Positions 1 to 9,469 of a stretch of DNA of 64,000 nt are shown piece by piece. Origin of the DNA: Cryobacterium sp. Y57 (lineage in GTDB: Bacteria > Actinomycetota > Actinomycetes > Actinomycetales > Microbacteriaceae). Made by a program: the position numbers and the translations under genes. The notes under the pieces were generated by a model that saw only the letters and a program-made list of their open reading frames with translations, was not told the DNA's origin and ran no database searches. How positions within the stretch are numbered: the first letter of the stretch is position 1; the number at the start of each line of letters is the position of its first letter. The DNA lies in assembly GCF_002929505.1 (NCBI RefSeq), contig NZ_PJJL01000070.1, forward strand, positions 1 to 64,000, in the 5' to 3' direction.

Positions 1-204
1 AGAATACGTTGTAGATGGTGCCGTACTGGGTCTGGGTTAGGGAGTCAGGTATCACGATGTCCTCTACTGTCCACGAGCATTCGTTGAAATTACGGGGAAC
101 GAACCAAAATGACTATCCGAGTTGCGTAGCACAACTTACTCCGGCTGTGCGACTTTCCCGGCCAACGCCGCACGGACAATCCGGAGGTTGGCCGCGCGAC
201 CGTG

Positions 205-660
205 TCACGCCTCGACGTTTCCGCGCCACCCGCCTTGGTCGGTTCCCTTCGCCTCGATGAATTCCTTGAAGTTGGCCAGGTCCTTCTTGATGGCGTGATT
301 GTCCACACCAAGAATGGCCCCGGCCTTCTCGAGCAGCCCGGTGGCCTCCCAGTCGAGCTGAACCGTCACGCGAGTCTCATTCATGGCCAACTTGTGGAAC
401 GTGACAACCCCCGCATGGTCCACCTCGCCGCCGGTGCTGTTCCAGGCAACGCGCTCGTCGGGGTGCTGCTCGGTGATCCGAGCCTCAAAGGTGCGCTCCA
501 CGCCGCCGATTTTCACCTTCCACTCGGTGAGCGTGTCGGTCACCTGCGTGATGGATTCCACGAAAGTCAGAAACTTGGGAAATTCCTTGAATTTAGTCCA
601 CTGGTTGTAAGCGACGCTGACGGGGACATTGACGTCGACGGTCTCGATGGCGTTCGGCAC
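205..660 (-). CDS. SRPBCC family (polyketide cyclase/dehydrase-like) protein
   Basis: Predicted 151-residue START/SRPBCC-fold protein of the cyclase/dehydrase type; such proteins bind a hydrophobic ligand in a deep cavity, and no substrate can be named here. The N-terminus (IETVDVNVPVSVAYNQWTKF) is the typical first strand and helix, the middle has the conserved pattern of alternating strands (EWKVKIGGVERTFEARI), and the C-terminal long helix is present. I chose the GTG at 660 because an AGGAGG Shine-Dalgarno sits 5 bases upstream (666-671); an open frame continues upstream but only as low-complexity sequence. It stands alone, co-directional with fumC but about 340 bp downstream of it. Family call is firm, function unknown. 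Confidence 0.85.
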   Translation of the reverse strand: MPNAIETVDVNVPVSVAYNQWTKFKEFPKFLTFVESITQVTDTLTEWKVKIGGVERTFEARITEQHPDERVAWNSTGGEVDHAGVVTFHKLAMNETRVTVQLDWEATGLLEKAGAILGVDNHAIKKDLANFKEFIEAKGTDQGGWRGNVEA

Positions 661-997
661 ACTAACCTCCTGAAGAGAATGGAACTGAAGAAGTATTTTC
701 TGCAAGTCCCGTTCACAGTACTCAAGGCTGGCAGGAGGTCAACCCGGTGAGAGCATGAAAGTGCCAGTACGCGAAAGCTCAGCAGTGCGTACCTGCGGTC
801 GTGGACGATCAAGACAGAGAGGGGCGACGCGACGACGAGCGACATCCGCGAAACCGCCTCAGGCCGCTCACACCGAAGGACCCTGCAGCCGCTGAGCACC
901 ATTGCTTTGCACCCAGCTGAGAAAACGGGTCGCGGACGTACGCCAGAAGCCGACACCTCTCATTTGCGAGGTATCGGCTTCGAGTTGGGCTGCGGTA
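661..997. other. Intergenic region between fumC and the SRPBCC gene
   Basis: A 337-base stretch without a convincing gene. It holds the hairpin at 946-981 downstream of fumC, the strong AGGAGG ribosome site of the SRPBCC gene at 666-671, and presumably that gene's promoter; a TTGACC-like hexamer is visible on the minus strand near 745 but I cannot pair it with a good -10 box. Confidence 0.5.
946..981 (-). terminator. Hairpin downstream of fumC
   Basis: Inverted repeat with arms at 946-959 and 968-981 (14 bp, one mismatch) and an 8-base loop, 17 bases beyond the fumC stop codon. There is no T-run after it, so it may be a Rho-dependent or mRNA 3'-end-stabilising hairpin rather than a classic intrinsic terminator. 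Confidence 0.6.
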
Positions 998-2422
998 TTA
1001 CTTCTTTTGCGGCGGACGCGTCATGCTCAGCACGTCGAGCGCGGTGTCGAGCTCGGCAAGCGTCAGATCGCCGCGTTCGACGTGGCCGAGGGCGATAACG
1101 GACTCACGCACGGTGAGGCCCTCAGCGACGGCCTTCTTGGCAACCTTCGCGGCGGCTTCGTAGCCGATAACCCGGTTGAGCGGGGTGACGATCGACGGCG
1201 ACTTCTCGGCCAGCGCACGAGCGTGTTCAAGGTTGGCGACGAGACCGTCGACGGTCTTGTCGGCGAGCACGCGGGTCGCGTTGGTCAGCAGACGGATTGA
1301 TTCGAGTAGGGCGGTGCCCATGACCGGGATGCCGACGTTGAGCTCGAACGACCCCGAGGCACCCGACCAGGCGATGGTGGCATCGTTGCCGATGACGCGG
1401 GAGCAGACCATGAGCACGGCTTCCGGAATGACCGGGTTGACTTTGCCGGGCATGATCGATGAGCCGGGCTGCAGGTCGGGGATGCTGATCTCGCCGAACC
1501 CGGTGTTGGGGCCGGATCCCATCCAGCGCAGGTCGTTACAGATCTTGGTCAGCGAGACGGCGATGGTGCGCAGGGCACCGGAAGCGTCGACCAGCCCGTC
1601 GCGGTTGGCTTGGGCTTCGAAGTGATCACGCGCTTCGGTGATCGGCAGCTCGGTTTCCTGCACGAGCAATTCGATGACGAGTTGCGGGAAGCCGTACGGA
1701 GTATTAATGCCGGTGCCGACCGCGGTGCCGCCGAGGGGAACTTCGGCGACGCGGGGGAGTGCCGTGCGGATGCGTTCGATGCCGAGGCGCATCTGGCGCG
1801 CGTAGCCGCCGAACTCCTGGCCGAGGGTGACCGGAGTGGCATCCATCAGGTGGGTACGGCCGGCCTTGACAGCCTCTTTCCACAGTTCCGCCTTGGCCTC
1901 GAAGGAGACGGCGAGGTGATCAAGCGAGGGGATGAGTTCGTCGATCAGGGCGCTCGTCACAGCGATGTGCACCGAGGTGGGGAACACGTCGTTCGAGGAC
2001 TGGCTCGCGTTGACATGGTCGTTCGGGTGCACGGAGCGGCCGAGGGCGCGGGTCGCGAGGGTTGCCAGGACCTCGTTCATGTTCATGTTCGAGGAGGTGC
2101 CGCTGCCGGTCTGGTAGACATCGATGGGAAATTCGGTGTCGAACTGCCCGGTGATGACCTCGTCAGCGGCCGTGGCGATCGCGGCGGCGATGTCCGCATC
2201 GAGCACGCCGAGCTGGGCATTGGCGAGAGCCGCTGACTTCTTGATCCGGGCGAGAGCGGCGATCTGGGCGGACTCGAGTGTGGAGCCGGAGATCGGGAAG
2301 TTTTCGACGGCGCGCTGGGTTTGGGCACCGTAGAGAGCATCCGTTGGAACGCGGACCTCACCCATCGTGTCATGTTCGATCCGGTAGCCGGTTTGTGCGG
2401 AGGTGTCCACCACTGTGTGCAT
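998..2422 (-). CDS. fumC: Class II fumarate hydratase
   Basis: Oxygen-stable, iron-independent fumarase of the TCA cycle (fumarate + water to malate), a cytosolic homotetramer in this family. The 474-residue length is normal for class II. The superfamily signature [11 protein letters not shown] is at residues 320-330 (catalytic loop serine), the substrate loop GSGTSSNMN at 106-114 and the catalytic-histidine region [10 protein letters not shown] at 188-197. The ATG at 2422 is preceded by AAAGGG; an upstream open frame overlaps the carbonic anhydrase gene and is non-coding in composition. It is the last gene of the minus-strand run xseA-xseB-DUF4245-carbonic anhydrase-fumC, 58 bp behind its neighbour. 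Confidence 0.97.
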   Translation of the reverse strand: MHTVVDTSAQTGYRIEHDTMGEVRVPTDALYGAQTQRAVENFPISGSTLESAQIAALARIKKSAALANAQLGVLDADIAAAIATAADEVITGQFDTEFPIDVYQTGSGTSSNMNMNEVLATLATRALGRSVHPNDHVNASQSSNDVFPTSVHIAVTSALIDELIPSLDHLAVSFEAKAELWKEAVKAGRTHLMDATPVTLGQEFGGYARQMRLGIERIRTALPRVAEVPLGGTAVGTGINTPYGFPQLVIELLVQETELPITEARDHFEAQANRDGLVDASGALRTIAVSLTKICNDLRWMGSGPNTGFGEISIPDLQPGSSIMPGKVNPVIPEAVLMVCSRVIGNDATIAWSGASGSFELNVGIPVMGTALLESIRLLTNATRVLADKTVDGLVANLEHARALAEKSPSIVTPLNRVIGYEAAAKVAKKAVAEGLTVRESVIALGHVERGDLTLAELDTALDVLSMTRPPQKK

Positions 2423-2480
2423 TCCCTTTCGGTGCTGTATGAGATTGTGCTGTGCGCAACGGGTACGCGGGTGGTCTGGT

Positions 2481-3131
2481 CTAAATGACACCGACCACGA
2501 TGTTGGGGTCGGCGTGACCCTCGCGAAGAACGTAGTTCGCACCGACGATAGCCAATGTACCTTCTGCGATGGCCGCGCTGATCACCTCGGACTGCTCGAG
2601 CAGCTCGGTGACGGTGTCTTTGAGATGTTCCCGGCCCACGTTGCCGGCATCGATTTGGGTGGGGTCTACAAAAGCGGATACCGGCTGCCCGCTCACCCGA
2701 CGCACTGCCGGAACGATCTTTTCGATCACGTGCGTGATGTGTGCGGGAAGGGCCGGGGCATCCTCTGCCTGAGAGTCGATGGCGGCGCGCACCGCACCGC
2801 ACTCGTCGTGGCCGAGCACGAGGATCAGCGGAACGTGCAGCACGGCCACGGCATATTCCAGGGATCCGAGTACTGACTCTGAGATGATCTGGCCGGCATT
2901 GCGCACGACGAAAAGGTCACCGAGGCCCTGGTCGAAGATGATTTCGGCGGCGAGGCGGGAGTCGCTGCAGCCGAACAGCGCGGCATGCGGGGTCTGCTGG
3001 CCGACCAGTTCGGCCCGCCGGTCGACGTCCTGGCGGTGCCGCGGGGAGCCCGCGACGAAGCGCTCGTTGCCTTCACGCATTTCGTTCCAAGCCTCAGCTG
3101 GAGAGGGCGTAGCCATAGGTGTGGGGTTCAT
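2481..3131 (-). CDS. Beta-class carbonic anhydrase
   Basis: Zinc enzyme interconverting CO2 and bicarbonate, supplying bicarbonate for carboxylations and buffering. The protein has 216 residues. The beta-class zinc ligands are C55, H108 and C111 (motifs CSDSR and GHDEC), and the D57-R59 dyad that gates the zinc site is intact. Its ATG overlaps the stop of the DUF4245 gene by four bases (ATGA), so the two are translationally coupled. No signal peptide, so cytosolic. Placement directly before fumC is plain neighbourhood; no functional link is shown by the sequence. Confidence 0.95.
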   Translation of the reverse strand: MNPTPMATPSPAEAWNEMREGNERFVAGSPRHRQDVDRRAELVGQQTPHAALFGCSDSRLAAEIIFDQGLGDLFVVRNAGQIISESVLGSLEYAVAVLHVPLILVLGHDECGAVRAAIDSQAEDAPALPAHITHVIEKIVPAVRRVSGQPVSAFVDPTQIDAGNVGREHLKDTVTELLEQSEVISAAIAEGTLAIVGANYVLREGHADPNIVVGVI

Positions 3132-3781
3132 GGGGCTCCATTCTTTGCCACATTGGCAGCTAACGCGGTGGCGAGGGTCTCGAAGTCGCCGGTGGGTGCC
3201 GTACCGATCAGCAGGTAGGTGCTCGTGCCAGCGGTCGTCACAAGCGCGTAGTCGAAATTGCCCCGATCGGCGGCGGGGGCACTGTTGCGGTAGACGTCCC
3301 AGGTGACGCCCGCGATGCTGGCGGTGTCAACGACGGGGGAGTCGGGCAGTTTCTGGGCCAGCCAGGTGGGGTTCGCGTCGAAGGCCTGGTTGAAACCGAT
3401 GAACTGGTTGTCAGGCGTGAGTAATCCGATGTACCAGGACGGTACTTGGCCGTTAGTGCCGGCCTGCCACTCAGCGTCGTTGGCACTCCAGCCGTCCGGC
3501 AGCTCGGGGCTGGCGAGGGGGTGGTCAACGACCGGTTGTACCTGGGCGGCGATGGTCGCGTAGTCGACGTCGCGAGTGACCGGGTTGTCGTTGCGCGGCA
3601 CCAGAAGCACGAGTACGAGCACGGCGCCCACCGTCACGAGCAGCGAGAGCACGAGATTGTTCACGGTCTTGTGCGAGCGATACTTGCGTGAATTCTCGGC
3701 GAGCCGGTCAGCGGTCTCCTGCGGAGTCTCCGGCCGACCGAGCTCGGCGACGATGCGCGGCGGTTTGGGAGCGCGGCTCAT
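3128..3781 (-). CDS. DUF4245 family membrane-anchored protein
   Basis: A 217-residue protein with a short cytosolic N-terminus rich in Pro/Arg, one transmembrane segment at about residues 38-58 (NLVLSLLVTVGAVLVLVLLV) and an exported domain of about 155 residues. This architecture matches actinobacterial DUF4245 proteins, whose role is unknown. The ATG at 3781 overlaps the xseB stop by four bases, and its own stop overlaps the carbonic anhydrase start the same way, so it sits inside a coupled operon. I see no catalytic motif. Family assignment is from recalled resemblance. Confidence 0.8.
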   Translation of the reverse strand: MSRAPKPPRIVAELGRPETPQETADRLAENSRKYRSHKTVNNLVLSLLVTVGAVLVLVLLVPRNDNPVTRDVDYATIAAQVQPVVDHPLASPELPDGWSANDAEWQAGTNGQVPSWYIGLLTPDNQFIGFNQAFDANPTWLAQKLPDSPVVDTASIAGVTWDVYRNSAPAADRGNFDYALVTTAGTSTYLLIGTAPTGDFETLATALAANVAKNGAP

Positions 3782-4023
3782 CTGCTGGGCGCGGCGTCTT
3801 CGGTCGTGGGCGCCGTGGCCGCGAGACGGGCCGCGTCGAGTCTGGCTTTGGCGCCGATCAACCATTCTTCGCAGCGGCGGGCGAGGGCTTCTCCGCGTTC
3901 CCACAGCGCCAGCGACTGCTCCAGGGTGCTCGAGCCCTGCTCGAGCTCGTTCACCACGCGAATGAGCTCGTCGCGGGCCTGTTCGTAGCTGAGATCACTG
4001 ATGGCGGGGGCAGGCGAGGTCAT
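3778..4023 (-). CDS. xseB: Exodeoxyribonuclease VII small subunit
   Basis: Small subunit of exonuclease VII, which degrades single-stranded DNA from both ends and acts in mismatch repair and damage processing; several XseB chains pack around each XseA. At 81 residues it has normal length, with the two-helix core LSYEQARDELIRVVNELEQG followed by SLALWERGEALARRCEEWL. It begins 14 bases after the xseA stop and ends overlapping the next gene. The C-terminal tail after residue 65 is Ala/Thr-rich and likely disordered. Confidence 0.95.
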   Translation of the reverse strand: MTSPAPAISDLSYEQARDELIRVVNELEQGSSTLEQSLALWERGEALARRCEEWLIGAKARLDAARLAATAPTTEDAAPSR

Positions 4024-4037
4024 AGGGTCTAGTCTAA

Positions 4038-5261
4038 TTATTTCGACGCAGCGCTGGGGACACCTGCAATGGCGGCGACGGTTCCGTGGGCCAGGGTGAG
4101 CAATAGCTCGGTTCCGACCGGGGAATCATCGGCGCGGCGCAGTACGAGGCCATCAGGCAGTTGGGCAATCGCGTAACCACGGTCCAGGGTGCCCTGGGGC
4201 GAGAGGGCGCGCAGCTGGGAGCGCAGTTCCACCACGGCGGCCTCGGCACGCTCGAGAATGCGCCCGGTCAGTTCGGCGCCGCGCGCAACGTAGCGGGTGA
4301 GGTCTTCGCTGCGGGAGTCGATGATCCAGCGCGGGTCGACGAGCACCGGCCGACTGCGCAACTGCGAGATTCGATCGATTTCCGACGAGAGGATGCCCGT
4401 GAGCCGGCTGCTGAGACGCGCCCGGGCCTGCTGCACCCGGTTCAGCTCGTCGCTGACGTCGGGAACGACGCGCTTGGCGGCATCCGTCGGGGTGGACGCG
4501 CGCAGGTCGGCCACCTCGTCGAGCAGCGGACGGTCGGCTTCGTGCCCGATCGCGCTCACCAGCGGCGTCACACAAGCGGCCGCGGCGCGCACCAGGCTTT
4601 CCTCGCTGAAGGTGAGCAGGTTCTGAAAGTCGCCGCCGCCGCGCGCGACGATGATCACGTCGACCTCGGGATCAGCATCAAGACGCGCGATGGCACTGGT
4701 GACCTCGCCAACGGCGCGATCACCCTGCACGGCGGCGTGAGCGACCCGAAAGTTGACGGCCGGCCAGCGCAGCTGGGCGTTGCGAATGACGTCTTTCTCG
4801 GCGTCGGAATCTTTTCCGGTCACGAGGCCGATGCAGTGCGGCAGAAACGGCAGGCGCTTCTTGCGGGAGGCGTCGAACAGACCCTCGCTCGCGAGTTGCT
4901 TGCGCAGCCGTTCCAGCCGCTCGAGCAGGTCACCGAGCCCGACGTGGCGCATGTCGAAGGCCTGCATGGTGAGCGTGCCGCCCTTGACCCAGAAGTTGGG
5001 CTTGACCAGCGCGACGACGCGGTCACCCGCCTTGAAGTCGGCGGTGAGTTTGGCGCGCACCGACGACCAGATCGTGAAACTTACCGTGGCATCTTCGGAG
5101 AGGTCCTTGAGCTTGCCGTAGACGTTGCCGCCGCTTGCGCCCCACTGGGTGATCTCACCCTCGACCCAGACCATGCCGAGGCGTTCGATGTAACCGCGAA
5201 TCTTGCCCGAGAGCAGGGCGACCGGCCACGGTGCTTCCACGGTGGCGGGGGCGTCCGTCAT
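4038..5261 (-). CDS. xseA: Exodeoxyribonuclease VII large subunit
   Basis: Catalytic subunit of exonuclease VII. The 407-residue protein has an N-terminal OB-fold (VWVEGEITQWGASGGNVYGKLKD, residues about 30-52), then the nuclease domain with the conserved ARGGGDFQNLLTFSEE and SAIGHEADRPLLDEVADLRASTPTDAA blocks, and a helical C-terminus that binds XseB. The ATG at 5261 begins MTDAPATVEAPW; the frame stays open upstream only because it runs antisense to ispH. It is the first gene of the minus-strand operon and diverges from ispH with 84 bp between starts. Confidence 0.96.
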   Translation of the reverse strand: MTDAPATVEAPWPVALLSGKIRGYIERLGMVWVEGEITQWGASGGNVYGKLKDLSEDATVSFTIWSSVRAKLTADFKAGDRVVALVKPNFWVKGGTLTMQAFDMRHVGLGDLLERLERLRKQLASEGLFDASRKKRLPFLPHCIGLVTGKDSDAEKDVIRNAQLRWPAVNFRVAHAAVQGDRAVGEVTSAIARLDADPEVDVIIVARGGGDFQNLLTFSEESLVRAAAACVTPLVSAIGHEADRPLLDEVADLRASTPTDAAKRVVPDVSDELNRVQQARARLSSRLTGILSSEIDRISQLRSRPVLVDPRWIIDSRSEDLTRYVARGAELTGRILERAEAAVVELRSQLRALSPQGTLDRGYAIAQLPDGLVLRRADDSPVGTELLLTLAHGTVAAIAGVPSAASK

Positions 5262-5345
5262 GCGGTGGTCCTGGGTGTTGTGGTGGCTGTGGGCACAGTC
5301 GGATCCTCCCAGATTTCTTCGATCGTGCGTGCGTAGACTGAGGCG

Positions 5346-6437
5346 GTGAACACCAGCGCGCACACTACAAGCAAGCCTCCCATTGTCGGCCTGGGTATGC
5401 CGCGCATTCCCAGTGCTCGCAACAGACTCAAGGATACCCCGGTGGTCGGACAGAAGCGCGTGCTGCTCGCCGCCCCGCGCGGGTATTGCGCCGGGGTCGA
5501 CCGTGCGGTCATCGCGGTCGAGAAAGCGCTCGAGCACTACGGCGCCCCGGTTTACGTGCGCAAGCAGATTGTGCACAACGTCCACGTGGTTTCCGAACTC
5601 GAAAATCTGGGTGCGATCTTCGTCGACGAGGTCGATGAGGTGCCGCACGGCGCGCACATCGTCTTCAGCGCCCACGGCGTCTCACCGGCCGTTGTCGATG
5701 CGGCTGCCGCGCGCGGCCTGCAGGCCATCGACGCCACCTGCCCGCTGGTGACCAAGGTGCACCGCGAAGCCGTGCGCTTCGCCCGCGACGATTTTCAGAT
5801 TCTGCTGATCGGCCACGAAGGCCACGAAGAGGTCGAGGGTACCGCCGGCGAGGCACCCGAGCACACCACCCTGGTCGGCAGCCCGGAGGAAGCCGACACG
5901 GTCGTCGTGCGCGACCCGGACCGCGTGGTCTGGCTGTCGCAGACCACGCTGAGTGTCGACGAGACCATGGAGACCGTGCGCCGGTTGCGGGCGCGTTTTC
6001 CCAACCTGCAGGATCCGCCCAGCGACGACATCTGCTATGCCACCCAGAACCGCCAGGTCGCCATCAAGAAGGTCGCCCGCGACTCCGACCTGGTGATCGT
6101 GGTCGGTTCCGCCAACTCGTCCAACTCGGTGCGGCTGGTCGAGGTGGCCCTGGAATACGGTGCCAAGGCCGCGTACCGCGTCGACTTCGCAAGCGAGGTC
6201 AAACAGGAGTGGCTCGACAATGCGGCGACCGTAGGGGTGACGAGTGGGGCATCCGTTCCCGAAGAACTTGTCGATGAACTGCTCGAAGCGCTCGCCGATG
6301 CCGGTTACCGCGACGTCGAGCAGGTCAAGACCGCCCAGGAAGACCTCATCTTCTCGCTGCCCAAGGAACTGCGCAAAGACCTCTCCGGCGAAATGGACAC
6401 CCGTGCCTTCGGCGGTCGCGCCGCCCCGGCCGAGTAG
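5346..6437 (+). CDS. ispH: 4-hydroxy-3-methylbut-2-enyl diphosphate reductase
   Basis: Last enzyme of the MEP isoprenoid pathway, reducing HMBPP to IPP and DMAPP with a [4Fe-4S] cluster. The 363-residue protein carries the three cluster cysteines at about C48 ([12 protein letters not shown]), C132 ([11 protein letters not shown]) and C230 ([11 protein letters not shown]); the E-x-T-S-A-type active-site stretch [11 protein letters not shown] also fits. The chosen start is GTG at 5346; an ATG at 5397 is possible because the first about 30 residues are not conserved in the family. Its final codons GCC GAG TAG form the first unit of an 18-bp tandem repeat. Confidence 0.96.
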   Translation: MNTSAHTTSKPPIVGLGMPRIPSARNRLKDTPVVGQKRVLLAAPRGYCAGVDRAVIAVEKALEHYGAPVYVRKQIVHNVHVVSELENLGAIFVDEVDEVPHGAHIVFSAHGVSPAVVDAAAARGLQAIDATCPLVTKVHREAVRFARDDFQILLIGHEGHEEVEGTAGEAPEHTTLVGSPEEADTVVVRDPDRVVWLSQTTLSVDETMETVRRLRARFPNLQDPPSDDICYATQNRQVAIKKVARDSDLVIVVGSANSSNSVRLVEVALEYGAKAAYRVDFASEVKQEWLDNAATVGVTSGASVPEELVDELLEALADAGYRDVEQVKTAQEDLIFSLPKELRKDLSGEMDTRAFGGRAAPAE

Positions 6438-6534
6438 GCGACCCCGGCCGAGTAGGCGACCCCGGCCGAGTAGGCGACCCCGGCCGAGTAGGCGACCTCG
6501 GCCGAGTAGGCGACCTCGGCCGAGTAGGCGACCG
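6427..6534. repeat. 18-bp tandem repeat, six units, starting inside the ispH stop
   Basis: Six head-to-tail 18-bp units begin at 6427, 6445, 6463, 6481, 6499 and 6517 (unit CGGCCGAGTAGGCGACCC; the fourth and fifth units end CT and the last ends CG). Because 18 is a multiple of three, every unit carries an in-frame TAG, giving six successive stop codons after ispH. Each unit contains CGGCCG; in units 5 and 6 it is part of the 10-bp palindrome CTCGGCCGAG. The array lies between the convergent ispH and DUF6264-like genes and ends 12 bases from the latter's stop. Confidence 0.95.
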
Positions 6535-6545
6535 AGGCCTGCGAG

Positions 6546-7166
6546 CTACTGCTGGCTCAGGAAGTTGATGAGCGTTTGGTCGCCGAGCATAGCGGCGAGA
6601 ATGAAGGAGAACAGCACAACGGTCGAGACGGCGCCCCCGATGAGCGGCACGTAGAACGCTCGCCGGTGTCTGAGGAGCAGACCAATTGACACCGCCGTGG
6701 CAGCCAGCCAGACGAAGACTACGGCGATGGCCCCGACCGTGGTCAACGGGCCAATGCTGGCGGTGGGTGTGTAGGTTCCCAGCCCCTGCTGGGTGTAGAT
6801 CAACTGCATAGCGTCGGGGAGCGCGCCGAGTGAAAACGCGCCGTACAGGGTGGCCAGCAGTCCGAACGCCAGCAGCCCGATAGTCAACGGCTGGTCCCAG
6901 CGTGGCGCGGTGCGCCTGGCTGGCCGGGATGGTTGGCCTCGCTGGTACTGCTGTTCCGGTTCTGACGGAGCCGCCGGAATGACCGGCTGGTTCGCGCGTG
7001 GCGGCCCGCCTGCTCCCGCCCCGACAATGGGGGCGGGAGCAGGTTCAACTTTGGCTTCTTCTTGTGGAGGCTGCCAAGTCCAGCCCTCAGGGGCGAGTTC
7101 GCCGTACTGGGGCCGTGGGCGTGGGTTTTTCGCGGGGGGTGGAACGGAGTCCGGGTTCTCTGACAT
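6546..7166 (-). CDS. Proline-rich membrane protein (DUF6264-like)
   Basis: A 206-residue protein. Residues 1-90 are a Pro/Ala/Glu-rich cytosolic region, and residues 90-206 hold about three to four transmembrane helices (LTIGLLAFGLLATLYGAF; GAIAVVFVWLAATAVSIGLLL; VSTVVLFSFILAAMLG). It resembles small actinobacterial membrane proteins of the DUF6264 group, which have no known function; that name is from memory. The ATG at 7166 was chosen because the frame upstream overlaps fbaA. It starts 17 bases after the fbaA stop and is probably cotranscribed with it. Confidence 0.75.
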   Translation of the reverse strand: MSENPDSVPPPAKNPRPRPQYGELAPEGWTWQPPQEEAKVEPAPAPIVGAGAGGPPRANQPVIPAAPSEPEQQYQRGQPSRPARRTAPRWDQPLTIGLLAFGLLATLYGAFSLGALPDAMQLIYTQQGLGTYTPTASIGPLTTVGAIAVVFVWLAATAVSIGLLLRHRRAFYVPLIGGAVSTVVLFSFILAAMLGDQTLINFLSQQ

Positions 7167-7183
7167 TGCTCTAACTGCGTGCT

Positions 7184-8209
<1,026 letters not shown>

Positions 8210-8363
8210 TGCTTCTCCTCGAAAATGTGCGGGGGTGTGACCCGAGTCTAGCGATGCCCGGTTCGGCGCGGTCCCTCGCGATAGGGTGACTCGGGCGGAC
8301 AATCCGCGCGACCCGCCGCGCATCCGTCGTAATCGAAGTCGAACTTACGTCCGGGAGGACCTT

Positions 8364-9350
8364 TTGAACAACACCGAGACCGCCACTCTGTTTCAACACC
8401 CCGACCGTAACCTCGCTATGGAACTCGTGCGCGCCACCGAGGCCGCAGCTATCCGCGCCGTACCCTTCATCGGCCGCGGCGACAAGAACGCCGCCGACAA
8501 GGCCGCCGTCGACGCTATGCGCGTCTTTCTGGGCACCGTCAACTTCGACGGACTCATTGTTATCGGTGAGGGTGAAAAAGACGAAGCCCCCATGCTCTTC
8601 AACGGGGAACACGTCGGCAACGGTCGTGGCCCCGCCTGCGATATCGCCGTGGACCCGATCGACGGCACGAGCCTCACGGCCGCCGGCCGCCAGAACGCGG
8701 TCTCCGTCATCGCAGTGTCGGACCGCGGCACCATGCTCGACGCCTCATCGATCTTCTACATGGACAAGATCGTCACCAGCGCGGCCGGACGCGGCGTCGT
8801 CAGCCTGGACCAGCCGATCGCCGATAATATTCGCGATCTGGCGCAGGCTATGAAAAAGCCGGTCGGTGAAATGACGATCGCCGTGCTCGACCGTCCGCGC
8901 CACGCTGGCTTGATCGATGCCATTCGCAGTGCCGGTGCTGGCACACGTCTCATGCTCGACGGCGATGTCGCAGGCGGAATCAATGCCGCCCGGTACGAGA
9001 CCCGCATCGACATGTGCGTCGGTATCGGCGGAAGCCCGGAAGGCATCACCACGGCCTGCGCACTCAAGGCGCTCGGCGGCTACATGCAGGGGCGTCTCGC
9101 CCCGAAGGACGACGCTGAGCGTGCCCGTGGCGTCGCAGCCGGGCTCGACATCGACAAGCTGCTGGAGATCGACGACATGGTCAGCGGAGACAACACGTTC
9201 TTCGTCGCAACCGGTGTGACCGACGGCGGCCTGGTCGACGGCGTGCGTCGTAAAGGCCCGATGATTCGCACCGAAAGCATCGTGCTGCGCTCGCGTTCAG
9301 GCACGGCTCGTCGCGTCATCGCCGAGCACCTCGCCGAGAAGTGGCTGTAA
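8364..9350 (+). CDS. glpX: Class II fructose-1,6-bisphosphatase
   Basis: Gluconeogenic phosphatase converting fructose 1,6-bisphosphate to fructose 6-phosphate; the GlpX type is the main FBPase of actinobacteria. The protein has 328 residues. The lithium-sensitive phosphatase metal site is seen as IGEGEKDEAPM and CDIAVDPIDGT, with GGSPEGI further on. I start at the TTG at 8364 because GGGAGGA lies just upstream (8353-8359) and the family begins at this point; in-frame codons further upstream encode Arg-rich sequence. Confidence 0.95.
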   Translation: MNNTETATLFQHPDRNLAMELVRATEAAAIRAVPFIGRGDKNAADKAAVDAMRVFLGTVNFDGLIVIGEGEKDEAPMLFNGEHVGNGRGPACDIAVDPIDGTSLTAAGRQNAVSVIAVSDRGTMLDASSIFYMDKIVTSAAGRGVVSLDQPIADNIRDLAQAMKKPVGEMTIAVLDRPRHAGLIDAIRSAGAGTRLMLDGDVAGGINAARYETRIDMCVGIGGSPEGITTACALKALGGYMQGRLAPKDDAERARGVAAGLDIDKLLEIDDMVSGDNTFFVATGVTDGGLVDGVRRKGPMIRTESIVLRSRSGTARRVIAEHLAEKWL

Positions 9351-9469
9351 GCACTTCAACCGGCTTCTCGGGCCTCACCGAAACTACGCGCCTCGGGTCT
9401 GTTCGTTCAGATGCGAGGCGTGCAGTTTCGTGAGTCGCCTGCACGGCGCATGGCAGTGCAGCCACCGAC

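Noticed and set aside
1-55. Possible minus-strand gene start running off the left edge (GTG at 55, AGAGGA upstream, reading VIPDSLTQTQYGTIYNVF)
   Set aside because: Only 18 codons are visible and no family can be recognised; the ribosome-site match may be chance.
4161-5336. Plus-strand open frame of 391 codons
   Set aside because: Antisense to xseA, whose domains are unambiguous; composition is that of a complementary-strand shadow.
6427-6534. CRISPR-like array
   Set aside because: Units are contiguous 18-bp tandem copies with no spacers and no cas genes nearby.
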